This document shows positions 5,316 through 12,127 of a stretch of DNA of 13,011 nucleotides, piece by piece (position 1 is the first letter of the stretch; each line of letters opens with the position of its first letter). Source of the stretch: an uncultured Sutterella sp. GTDB taxonomy: Bacteria > Pseudomonadota > Gammaproteobacteria > Burkholderiales > Burkholderiaceae_F. The notes beneath the pieces were generated by a model. That model saw only the letters and a list, made by a program, of their open reading frames with translations. It searched no databases and was not told the DNA's origin. The position numbers and the translations under genes were made by a program. Location of the stretch: assembly GCA_900552195.1 (NCBI GenBank), contig URYO01000017.1, positions 1-13,011 on the forward strand, given 5' to 3'.

Positions 5316-6587
5316 ATGTCGAATTCTTTTAAGACACTTGGGTTTGCACCCCAATTAGAAAAGTTAATCGAAGCCAACGGCTTTACGTCGCCGACTCCGA
5401 TTCAAATGAAAGCCATCCCGCTCGTTCGACAGGGATACGATCTTTTGGCTGCAGCTCAGACCGGCACCGGTAAAACGGCTGCTTTTGTTCTGCCCATGCT
5501 GCAGAAGATGATAGAAGAACCGACGCTTTATCAAAAGCGCGTTCCTCGTGTTTTAGTACTGACTCCTACCCGAGAGCTTGCCGCGCAAGTCGGAGAAACT
5601 ATTCTTTCTCTGGGCAAAGACCTCGGCGTACGCTCTGCCGTCGTTTTCGGCGGTGTGGGCATCAACCCGCAGAAGGCCGCCATTGCCAAAGGGCTGGATT
5701 TCTTAGTTGCGACACCGGGTCGTCTGCTCGATCTCATGAACCAGGGTTTTGCAGGTCTCTCTAAGACGCACATTCTGATTCTGGACGAAGCCGACCGTAT
5801 GCTGGATATGGGCTTTCTCCCTGACTTAAAGCGCATTCTGAAGGCGCTCCCGCCGGATCGCCAAACACTGCTCTTTTCCGCAACGTTCTCACCTGAAATC
5901 AAAAAGCTCGCTTCCGAATTCTTGAATAAGCCTGAGTCCGTCGAAATCGAACGAAATAAGGACTCCTCTCTTGTTCGCCAAACGCTTTACAGAGTTCCGA
6001 AAGCTAATAAACACACTGTCCTTCGCGACCTTATCGTCGACAACCAATGGGATCAGGTTTTGGTCTTTACCAGAACCAAATACGGCGCAGATAAGCTGGT
6101 TCGCCATCTGCTCAAAGACGGTCTGGTTGCCAAAGCCATTCACGGCGATAAATCTCAGAGCGCCAGAACGACAGCACTCAGAGAGTTCAAAGAGCACAAG
6201 CTTCCTATTCTCGTTGCCACTGACATCGCTGCCCGCGGCTTAGATATTGAAAAGCTTCCTCAGGTCGTCAACTACGAACTGCCGCAGCAAGCAGAAGACT
6301 ACGTTCACCGTATCGGCAGAACGGGACGCGCAGGAGAAGCGGGAGAAGCTTATTCTCTGGTTTCTCCGGAAGAGTTGCCGCAGCTGGCTGCGATCGAAAA
6401 GTTCATCAAGAAGCCGCTGCCTTTGTCTGACTTCCCGAGACTGGATTACTCCGATTGGAAGGTTTCTGCTCCGACAAAGCCTCAGAACAAAAACCGCAGA
6501 CCCGGACCAAGAAGAAACGGACCGGCCGGCTTCAAACGCTCCGACGGTAAACCGTCTGTCCGTCGCAGAACCGCCCGTGGGCAATAG
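5316..6587 (+). CDS. rhlE: DEAD-box ATP-dependent RNA helicase, RhlE-like
   Basis: A 423-residue helicase that unwinds or remodels RNA duplexes with ATP, probably in ribosome assembly or mRNA turnover. The full motif set is present: the Q motif GFTSPTPIQ (22-30), motif I AQTGTGKT (47-54), Ia PTRELAAQ (84-91), Ib TPGRLLD (133-139), II DEAD (157-160), III SAT (188-190), IV VLVFTRTK (248-255), V ATDIAARGLDI (301-311) and VI HRIGRTGRAG (331-340). After residue 385 the tail is basic and rich in Arg, Lys, Pro and Asn, a likely RNA-binding extension. The motif details and short basic tail favour RhlE over DbpA, SrmB or CsdA, but assignment within the DEAD-box group is by eye. AGAGGA lies eight bases before the ATG. 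Confidence 0.92.
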   Translation: MSNSFKTLGFAPQLEKLIEANGFTSPTPIQMKAIPLVRQGYDLLAAAQTGTGKTAAFVLPMLQKMIEEPTLYQKRVPRVLVLTPTRELAAQVGETILSLGKDLGVRSAVVFGGVGINPQKAAIAKGLDFLVATPGRLLDLMNQGFAGLSKTHILILDEADRMLDMGFLPDLKRILKALPPDRQTLLFSATFSPEIKKLASEFLNKPESVEIERNKDSSLVRQTLYRVPKANKHTVLRDLIVDNQWDQVLVFTRTKYGADKLVRHLLKDGLVAKAIHGDKSQSARTTALREFKEHKLPILVATDIAARGLDIEKLPQVVNYELPQQAEDYVHRIGRTGRAGEAGEAYSLVSPEELPQLAAIEKFIKKPLPLSDFPRLDYSDWKVSAPTKPQNKNRRPGPRRNGPAGFKRSDGKPSVRRRTARGQ

Positions 6588-6633
6588 CTATGCATTGCAC
6601 GGCTTTTCCCGTTTGCTAGAGCAATAACTTTTA

Positions 6634-6668
6634 GGCGGCCTCGGGAGTTTTTCCTCGGTCGCCTTCTT
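6634..6668 (+). terminator. Probable terminator of the helicase gene
   Basis: GGCGGCC (6634-6640) pairs with GGTCGCC (6657-6663) over seven bases with one G-U pair, followed by only TTCTT. It is a modest terminator because the T-tract is short and interrupted. A TATAAT box begins on its last base. Confidence 0.5.
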
Positions 6669-6673
6669 ATAAT
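6668..6673 (+). promoter_or_regulatory. Candidate -10 box of the DAHP synthase unit
   Basis: A perfect TATAAT immediately after the helicase terminator. The hexamer 17 bases upstream (GAGTTT, within the hairpin loop) is a poor -35. Transcription from here would start near 6680 and give a leader of about 70 bases. Confidence 0.4.
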
Positions 6674-6676
6674 CGG

Positions 6677-6690
6677 ACAAGGATACTTGT
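6677..6690. promoter_or_regulatory. Palindrome at the predicted transcription start (possible operator)
   Basis: ACAAG (6677-6681) and CTTGT (6686-6690) form a perfect inverted repeat around GATA, just after the TATAAT box, where a bound repressor would block transcription. A looser outer GACAA/TTGTC pair reaches 6696. It does not match the TyrR box or the TrpR operator as I know them. Confidence 0.35.
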
Positions 6691-6701
6691 TTTGTCTATG
6701 A

Positions 6702-6739
6702 CCGAAGCCTGACACTTGCGCCGCTTCGGCCGATTTTTT
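6702..6739 (+). terminator. Terminator-like hairpin in the DAHP synthase leader (possible attenuator)
   Basis: CCGAAGC (6702-6708) and GCTTCGG (6723-6729) form a perfect 7-bp stem around a 14-base loop, followed by CCGA and six T's ending one base before an ATG at 6741. It lies downstream of the candidate promoter and directly before the coding region, so if it terminates it would limit DAHP synthase expression. The four-base gap between stem and T-run weakens it. A four-codon frame (ATG at 6698, TGA at 6710) overlaps the left arm but has no aromatic codons. Confidence 0.5.
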
Positions 6740-6752
6740 AATGTGGTTGTTT

Positions 6753-7856
6753 ATGCAAACTCCGAAATTAAACGAAGTGAAGCAACAAGCCGGTTTTTCT
6801 TTGGAAGACATCAATATTGAAGGTTTCGCGCCGATGCCTTCACCGGCTGAGATCAAAAAGATGGCGCCTCTTACCGAAGCTGCTGCCGAGAACGTCAACA
6901 AGAGCAGAAATCAAATCAAGCAGATTTTGACGGGAGAAGATAACCGTTTGATGGTCATTACCGGTCCCTGCTCCATTCACGACCCGAAGGCGGCCCTGGA
7001 TTACGCTCAGCGTTTGGCCGAACTCTCAGAACACATCTCAGAGACAATCTTCCCGGTCATGCGCGTGTATTTCGAGAAGCCTAGAACGGTCGTCGGCTGG
7101 AAGGGGTACATCAACGACCCGGACATGAACAACTCTTTCAATATGGCAAAGGGTATGCTCAAGGCCCGTGAGCTCATGATCAAAATCAATGAGATGGGTC
7201 TGGCTGTTGCGACCGAAGCATTGGACCCGTTCGGTCCGCAGTACTTGGGCGAACTCGTCAGCTGGTATGCCATCGGTGCGCGCACAACCGAAAGCCAAAC
7301 CCACAGAGAAATGGCGAGCGGTCTGTCCGCTCCGGTCGGTTTTAAGAACGGCACCGACGGCCTTCTGGACAGCTCGATTAACGCCGTTAAAGCCAGCCGC
7401 CAAAGCCACTACTTCTTGGGTATCTATGAAAACGGCCAAAGCTCCATCATCAAGACCAAAGGCAATCGCTACAGCCACCTGGTGCTCCGCGGAGGCGGCG
7501 GACGTCCGAACTTTGATACCGTGAGCGTGATGCTGGCCGAGAAAGCCCTCAAGGATGCCGGCGTCGACTCCCGCATCGTTGTCGACTGCTCGCACGCCAA
7601 CAGCATGAAAAATCCCGACCTGCAGCCCTTCGTTTTGAACGACTGCATTACCCAGATTGTCAGTGGCAACAAATCGATTTGCGGCGTCATGCTGGAGAGC
7701 AACATTAACGCTGGCAATCAAAAGATTCCTGCCGATCTGTCTCAGCTTAAATACGGTGTCTCCGTCACCGATGCCTGCATTGACTGGGAAACCACCGAAC
7801 ATGCGTTGCGCATGACCAATCGCCGCCTTTTGGATAAGAAATTAAATGGTGAGTAA
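6753..7856 (+). CDS. aroG: 3-deoxy-7-phosphoheptulonate (DAHP) synthase, class I (AroF/G/H type)
   Basis: A 367-residue enzyme condensing phosphoenolpyruvate with erythrose 4-phosphate, the first step of the shikimate pathway. Class I microbial AroFGH features are clear: GPCSIHD (71-77, metal ligand C73), EKPRTVVGWKG (108-118, PEP binding), GARTTESQTHREMASGL (175-191), GFKNGTDG (196-203), DCSHANS (278-284, H281), GVMLES (311-316, E315) and TDACIDWE (339-346, D340). The N-terminus before residue 65 is the family's regulatory extension, so feedback inhibition by an aromatic amino acid is likely, but which one cannot be read by eye. An in-frame ATG at 6741 would add MWLF; 6753 is preferred on homology, though neither has a clear ribosome site. 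The stop overlaps the next gene by 11 bases. Confidence 0.93.
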   Translation: MQTPKLNEVKQQAGFSLEDINIEGFAPMPSPAEIKKMAPLTEAAAENVNKSRNQIKQILTGEDNRLMVITGPCSIHDPKAALDYAQRLAELSEHISETIFPVMRVYFEKPRTVVGWKGYINDPDMNNSFNMAKGMLKARELMIKINEMGLAVATEALDPFGPQYLGELVSWYAIGARTTESQTHREMASGLSAPVGFKNGTDGLLDSSINAVKASRQSHYFLGIYENGQSSIIKTKGNRYSHLVLRGGGGRPNFDTVSVMLAEKALKDAGVDSRIVVDCSHANSMKNPDLQPFVLNDCITQIVSGNKSICGVMLESNINAGNQKIPADLSQLKYGVSVTDACIDWETTEHALRMTNRRLLDKKLNGE

Positions 7857-8202
7857 ACGCTTACTTTTGACTACTGCAGCGCTTGCTGCGTTGGCCTTAG
7901 CAGGATGTTCTTCCACGGGACCGCATTCTGCCTTTACTCCGCACGTCGATCGCGCCGGACTTGACCCGCTGCTGGATGCTCCTTTGCGTACAGAAACGGT
8001 ATGCAAGGGTGCGGGACTTTTTACCGCCGGCACCAAACTCGGCGGATTCTCGTTTGAATGCCCCGACCTGGACGTCGTTGCAACGTTGAACGAACTGCGC
8101 GACGCCGGCTGGCGCGTTGAGAAGATGCACATCGGCCGCCAGACAATTGAAAACGACGAAAGCGGCACTCCGCTCTCGGCAACGATTCGCAAAGTTTATT
8201 AA
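7846..8202 (+). CDS. Small lipoprotein of unknown function
   Basis: A 118-residue protein that I do not recognise. It opens with a textbook lipoprotein signal: MVSKRLLL, a hydrophobic alanine/leucine run, then the lipobox LAGC (18-21), so C21 should be lipidated and the mature protein of about 98 residues anchored to a membrane. The residue after the cysteine is serine, which favours outer-membrane sorting. The mature part has two cysteines (in ETVCKGAGLF and FSFECPD) that could form a disulfide, and ends in a compact alpha/beta-looking region (VVATLNELRDAGWRVEKMHIG, read as helix then strand). The start overlaps the aroG stop by 11 bases; a GTG at 7849 is an alternative. It is probably coupled to aroG but shows no link to aromatic synthesis. 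Confidence 0.8.
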   Translation: MVSKRLLLTTAALAALALAGCSSTGPHSAFTPHVDRAGLDPLLDAPLRTETVCKGAGLFTAGTKLGGFSFECPDLDVVATLNELRDAGWRVEKMHIGRQTIENDESGTPLSATIRKVY

Positions 8203-8223
8203 TTTTCCATTGCGGAGGCTTCA

Positions 8224-10038
8224 GTGAACTCCTCTATCAGCAGCAGAGTGTCTGCATTACGTGTTTTTTTGAAAGATCACTGTCTCAACGGCTGGATCGT
8301 CCCGACGGCAGACCCTCATCTTTCCGAATACGTGGATGAACACTATGCCTTCCGCAAGTGGCTTTCGGGCTTCACGGGCTCTGCAGGATCTCTCTTAGTG
8401 ACTCAGGACGCCGCAGCGCTTGTCACCGACTCCCGCTACTGGGTTCAGGCCGAGCAGCAGCTCGAGGGCTCCGGCATTGAACTCGTTAAACTCAACCAAG
8501 GCTACGCCGCGGAGTCTGCCGACTGGTTTGCCGCGCACTTGATGGCCAACGACTGTGTCGGCATCAACTCCGAATTGATTTCCGGCAAAGACGCCAAGAA
8601 TTACGCCCGAGTTTTTGCCGAGAAACATCTTCATCTCTCGCTGGTTCGTCAGACGCCCGAAGAAACCATCTGGGAAGAAAGACCGGAACGCGCTGAAAAG
8701 CCGATCTTTGACCATACAGTTTCCCCGCGAAACCGAGAACAGAAACTTACCGCTCTGCGTGAGGTTCTCAAAAAAGAAGGTGCGGACTATCTGCTTACTT
8801 CGAAGCTCGACGATATCGCATGGATTTTTAACCTCCGCGGATCCGACGTTCCAAACAATCCCGTCTTCTACGCCTACGCCTTGATTCCGTCCAAGGGCAC
8901 TGCAACGCTTTTCATTAACGAAGAGAAAGTCCCTGCCAATCTGAGAGAGTTATTGTTCCGGAACGGTGTTGCTTTAGCTCCTTACCATTGTGTCGGCAAG
9001 ACGCTCGCCTCTCTTTCCTCAGGAACGGTGCTGGCTGACCCGGAAGAAATCAATGCGTCTTTGCTGTCTCACCTGCCGGAGCAGATCACTCAGCTGGAAT
9101 TGCCTAATCCTATTGAACGCATGAAAGCGCTCAAGACGCCCGAAGAGATCAATCTGATATCTGACGCCATGATCAAAGACGGTGTTGCCTTGGTGCGATT
9201 CTTTGCCTGGCTCGATCGCAATTTGGGCAAAGAAGAAATGACGGAACAGTCCCTCGCCGACAAGCTCCTTTTCTTCAGAAAATCTCTTCCGGGATATATT
9301 TCTCTGAGCTTTGAAACCATCTCTGCATTCGGCTCCAACGCCGCACTCCCCCACTATCAACCCGATAAGTCCGGAGGCGCCCAGATTAAGGGTAACGGCT
9401 TCCTTCTCATTGATTCCGGAGCTCAATTTCCCGAAGGTACAACCGACATCACCCGCACAAAATTGATCGGGAAAGCAACCGATCTGATGAAAGAAGATTA
9501 CACCGCCGTATTACGGGCAAACATACGTCTTGCGATGGCCGTATTTCCCGACGGTATTTCTTCACAATTATTAGATCCCTTAGCGCGTGAACCGATCTGG
9601 CAACATTTTGCTAATTTTGGGCATGGAACGGGCCACGGCGTCGGATTTTTCCTTAATGTTCACGAAGGGCCGCAGAGGATTAGTTACCCGCGGATAAGCC
9701 CTCGTTCCGATGCGTTTATCTCGAAAGAGACAGCAATGTCCGAAGGCATGGTGACCAGTGATGAACCCGGTATTTATCGTCCCGGCCGCTGGGGTATCCG
9801 CATTGAAAATTTAGTGGCGACCGAATTCGCAGAAGAAAATGAATTCGGACGTTTCTTGAAATTCAAAACACTAACTCTTTGTCCGATAGACCTTTCTGCC
9901 GTCATTCCGGAAAGGCTGCAGCCCGACGAAAAGAAATGGCTGAACGAGTACCACACTCTTGTCCGTCAGAAGGTGCTCCCGCACATTCATGACGAGCGCA
10001 CCATTGTGTGGCTCGTATGGAACACAAGAGAAATTTAA
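8224..10038 (+). CDS. Xaa-Pro aminopeptidase, long XPNPEP1-type (peptidase family M24B)
   Basis: A 604-residue metallopeptidase that removes an N-terminal residue preceding proline. The length and three-domain plan (two creatinase-like N-terminal domains, about 1-310, a pita-bread catalytic domain, about 310-540, and the M24 C-terminal domain) match eukaryotic cytosolic XPNPEP1, not the shorter 440-residue E. coli PepP. The dinuclear metal ligands fall as expected: LIDSG (D397), TTDIT (D408), GHGTGHGVG (H471), DEPGIY (E514) and RIENLV (E528), with catalytic VHEGP (H480). The 14-residue spacing of E514/E528 equals that of the human enzyme. No signal peptide is visible, so it is cytoplasmic. 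The start is GTG, with GCGGAGG nine bases or less upstream. It lies in the aroG-to-yeiH unit. Confidence 0.93.
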   Translation: MNSSISSRVSALRVFLKDHCLNGWIVPTADPHLSEYVDEHYAFRKWLSGFTGSAGSLLVTQDAAALVTDSRYWVQAEQQLEGSGIELVKLNQGYAAESADWFAAHLMANDCVGINSELISGKDAKNYARVFAEKHLHLSLVRQTPEETIWEERPERAEKPIFDHTVSPRNREQKLTALREVLKKEGADYLLTSKLDDIAWIFNLRGSDVPNNPVFYAYALIPSKGTATLFINEEKVPANLRELLFRNGVALAPYHCVGKTLASLSSGTVLADPEEINASLLSHLPEQITQLELPNPIERMKALKTPEEINLISDAMIKDGVALVRFFAWLDRNLGKEEMTEQSLADKLLFFRKSLPGYISLSFETISAFGSNAALPHYQPDKSGGAQIKGNGFLLIDSGAQFPEGTTDITRTKLIGKATDLMKEDYTAVLRANIRLAMAVFPDGISSQLLDPLAREPIWQHFANFGHGTGHGVGFFLNVHEGPQRISYPRISPRSDAFISKETAMSEGMVTSDEPGIYRPGRWGIRIENLVATEFAEENEFGRFLKFKTLTLCPIDLSAVIPERLQPDEKKWLNEYHTLVRQKVLPHIHDERTIVWLVWNTREI

Positions 10039-10041
10039 AAC

Positions 10042-11064
10042 ATGACCACAGAAAAAGTTAGTTTGAAACACTGGCTGGAAACGCGCTGGCGCGGAACACT
10101 TATGGCCGTCATTATCGGCGCTGCCTCACTATTCGTCTCTGAGCACTACGGCGGTCCTGCTGTTTTGTTCGCTTTGTTAATCGGTATGGCTTTCCACTTC
10201 CTCTCAGAGGACCGGAGAACGCTTGCCGGTATTCATTTTTGCTCCACAACCGTTCTCCGATGGGGCGTAGGCCTATTAGGTGCCAAAATCACCGCGAGCC
10301 AGCTGGGACTCCTGTCTCCGGCCCTGCTTGCCATGATTATCGGCGGTGTGTTTGCCACACTACTCTTCGGCGCTTTCATTACCCGTTTTTCTAAGTGGCC
10401 GCTTACCGAAGGCACACTGGCTGCCGCCTCTACCGCTATTTGCGGTGCGTCTGCCGCTATTGCCTTAGCTGCCACATTCAACCATAAGCAGTTAAGAGAG
10501 CAGGCTCTGCTTGCTATCGTGGTCACGGTTACCGCCCTGTCCACCCTCGCTATGGTTCTTTATCCGTTCATCTCCGGATGGTGCGGCTTTGACCACATCG
10601 ATGCCGGCATCTTCTTAGGCGGTACCATTCACGACGTTGCACAGGTCGTGGGCGCCGGCGCCATGATCGGGCCGGACGCACTGGAAATCGCGAGCTTGAC
10701 AAAGATGATTCGTGTCGCTCTTCTGATCCCGATCCTCATCATCTTCATGTTTGTCTTTTCCTCTAAGGCACATCGCACTGAAGAAGAGAAAGCCAAGCCC
10801 TGGTACAAGAACATTCCGATGTTCCTGCTCGGCTTCATCGCTCTGGCCGCTTTGAACTGCACTGGAATTATTCCGACGAATGTCTCCAACACACTCGGCG
10901 AAATCTCCAGACTGTTCATTTTGATCTCCATTTCCGCCCTAGGCTTAAAGACTTCTTTGGGCAAACTTAAGGAAGTCGGCTGGACACCGATCGTTCTGAT
11001 GAGCATCGATACCGTCTTCCTCCTGCTGTGGGTCATCATCGGAATCTTCCTGATCCGCGGCTAA
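10042..11064 (+). CDS. YeiH-family (UPF0324) membrane transporter, putative sulfate exporter family
   Basis: A 340-residue integral membrane protein of the conserved YeiH/PF03601 family, often called putative sulfate exporter; that name is an extrapolation and no substrate is shown. About ten hydrophobic helices can be read. Family signatures are LRWGVGLLGAKI (72-83), STAICGASAAIALAA (130-144), GGTIHDVAQVVGAGAMIG (193-210) and TKMIRVALLIPI (220-231). A charged cytoplasmic loop, AHRTEEEKAKPWYKN, separates the last helices. The start is three bases after the pepP-like stop, with a weak AAGAGAAA ribosome site inside the upstream gene, so translation is probably coupled. It is the last gene of the unit and is followed by a strong terminator. 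Confidence 0.88.
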   Translation: MTTEKVSLKHWLETRWRGTLMAVIIGAASLFVSEHYGGPAVLFALLIGMAFHFLSEDRRTLAGIHFCSTTVLRWGVGLLGAKITASQLGLLSPALLAMIIGGVFATLLFGAFITRFSKWPLTEGTLAAASTAICGASAAIALAATFNHKQLREQALLAIVVTVTALSTLAMVLYPFISGWCGFDHIDAGIFLGGTIHDVAQVVGAGAMIGPDALEIASLTKMIRVALLIPILIIFMFVFSSKAHRTEEEKAKPWYKNIPMFLLGFIALAALNCTGIIPTNVSNTLGEISRLFILISISALGLKTSLGKLKEVGWTPIVLMSIDTVFLLLWVIIGIFLIRG

Positions 11065-11093
11065 CTTAGTGCTTTAGTTTCATCTTTCTTCTT

Positions 11094-11129
11094 AGGACTC
11101 GGTTCGCTAGAATCGAGTCCTTATTTTTT
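11094..11129 (+). terminator. Intrinsic terminator after the YeiH-family gene
   Basis: AGGACTCG (11094-11101) and CGAGTCCT (11114-11121) are perfect complements around a 12-base loop, followed by TATTTTTT. This closes the unit that begins with aroG. Confidence 0.9.
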
Positions 11130-11171
11130 GCCTATTTCCTCCGGCACTCCTGTCTGCCGAACTGCCCGCTC

Positions 11172-11945
11172 ATGACCGTATTGAAAATCCTCTATCAAGA
11201 TGATGATCTTGTCGCCGTCTCAAAGCCAGAAAAGATGCTGACACATCGAACGGAGATTGCGAACGGCGACACTGAATTTGCTCTGCAGCTTCTGCGCGAT
11301 CAAATCGGACGCCGCGTGAATCCTGTCTACCGTCTTGACCGCGGCACTTCGGGCGTTTTGTTATTCGGCCTTAACAGCGAAATCGTTTCGGCGCTTAGTC
11401 AGCAAACTCATGAAACTTTCCATAAACGCTACTACGCAGTCGCACGCGGCTGGACACCGGAAGATATTGAAATCCGCCATGCACTAAAGCCCCCGGTTGA
11501 TCCCTACCTGAGAGTTCAGAAGACAGAAGCTCAAGACGCGCTCTCTTATCTTCATAAATTGGCAGAAGCCGAGGTACCCGTTCCTTCGGGAAAATTTGAT
11601 ACCACCCGCCTCTCCTTAGTTCTTCTAGAACTCGCTACCGGCAGGCGTCATCAGCTGAGACGACATCTCAAACATCTCGCACATCCGATCATCGGAGATG
11701 CGACTTACGGCAAAGGGCCTCTGAACCGCGCTCTTGCGGAGTATTTCGGCGGAGATCGTCTCCTTCTCCACTGCGGCCGAATCAGCTTCATCCATCCTCG
11801 GACTCAAAAACGACTCACCATTAAAGACCAGCCGAGCGGCCTTATGCTGCAGATCATTGAGCGTCTCAGATGGGGTAATTCTTTGCATGCTTCTTATTGT
11901 AAAGAATGGCATTTATTTGATTATTCAGATATTTTGCTAAAATAA
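11172..11945 (+). CDS. truC: tRNA pseudouridine(65) synthase TruC
   Basis: A 257-residue RluA-superfamily pseudouridine synthase, close in length and pattern to E. coli TruC (260), which isomerises U65 in tRNA. Matching landmarks are ILYQDDDLVAVSKP (6-19), the THR segment (24-26), RDQIG (42-46), the catalytic-loop RLDRGTSGVLLFGL (54-67, nucleophile D56), KRYYAVARGW, ATGRRHQLRRHLKHLAHPIIGDATYG and LLLHCGRISFIHP. The long insertion including PVPSGKFDTTRLSLV is also typical of TruC rather than RluA or RluC. No good ribosome site precedes the ATG, and no convincing promoter was found in the 42 bases after the upstream terminator. The last 20 residues are AT-rich and diverge from the family. Confidence 0.9.
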   Translation: MTVLKILYQDDDLVAVSKPEKMLTHRTEIANGDTEFALQLLRDQIGRRVNPVYRLDRGTSGVLLFGLNSEIVSALSQQTHETFHKRYYAVARGWTPEDIEIRHALKPPVDPYLRVQKTEAQDALSYLHKLAEAEVPVPSGKFDTTRLSLVLLELATGRRHQLRRHLKHLAHPIIGDATYGKGPLNRALAEYFGGDRLLLHCGRISFIHPRTQKRLTIKDQPSGLMLQIIERLRWGNSLHASYCKEWHLFDYSDILLK

Positions 11946-11971
11946 TGTCTGAAGAAGACCTTAATACTTTT

Positions 11972-11993
11972 AAGCCTTGAAATTAAAAGGCTT
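11972..11993 (+). terminator. Weak terminator-like hairpin after truC
   Basis: AAGCCTT (11972-11978) and AAGGCTT (11987-11993) form a perfect 7-bp stem with an 8-base loop, 26 bases after the truC stop. The following sequence (TGCGTT) is not a good T-tract. Confidence 0.4.
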
Positions 11994-12062
11994 TGCGTTC
12001 CCACTCGCCGCAAATAAAACGGGAAATATTTGCGAAATCTTTTAAAAGAATGGGATTTATTT

Positions 12063-12091
12063 TTGTTTTAGATGGTTTTGAGTCGTATACT
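12063..12091 (+). promoter_or_regulatory. Probable promoter of the PheC-like gene
   Basis: TTGTTT (12063-12068) and TATACT (12086-12091, five of six matches) are spaced by 17 bases, placing a start near 12098 and a 30-base leader with an AGGAG ribosome site. Two TGAGTCG copies bracket the -10. Confidence 0.55.
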
Positions 12092-12097
12092 GAGTCG
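12079..12097. repeat. TGAGTCG direct repeat bracketing the -10 box
   Basis: TGAGTCG occurs at 12079-12085 and 12091-12097, 12 bases apart, with the -10 hexamer between and overlapping. The placement suggests a regulator or nucleotide-sensitive start region, but no known protein site is recognised. Confidence 0.35.
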
Positions 12098-12127
12098 ATC
12101 AAACCTCGTTTAGGAGAACTTATAAAA

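Noticed and set aside
6590..6619. Small frame MHCTAFPVC after the helicase as an aroG leader peptide
   Set aside because: It lies upstream of the candidate promoter, has one Phe codon only and no ribosome site.
6482..6901. Minus-strand frame of 139 codons across the helicase end and aroG leader
   Set aside because: It covers the 3' end of a conserved gene, the hairpins and the start of aroG, with no ribosome site or family features.
7038..7802. Long open frame (254 codons) antisense to aroG
   Set aside because: It lies wholly within the conserved DAHP synthase gene, shows no recognisable domain and is explained by codon bias opening the opposite strand.
11993..12127. N-terminal extension of the PheC-like protein from the ATG at 11993
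   Set aside because: It overlaps the promoter and would bury the signal peptide 45 residues inside; the ATG at 12128 has AGGAG and a proper Sec signal.
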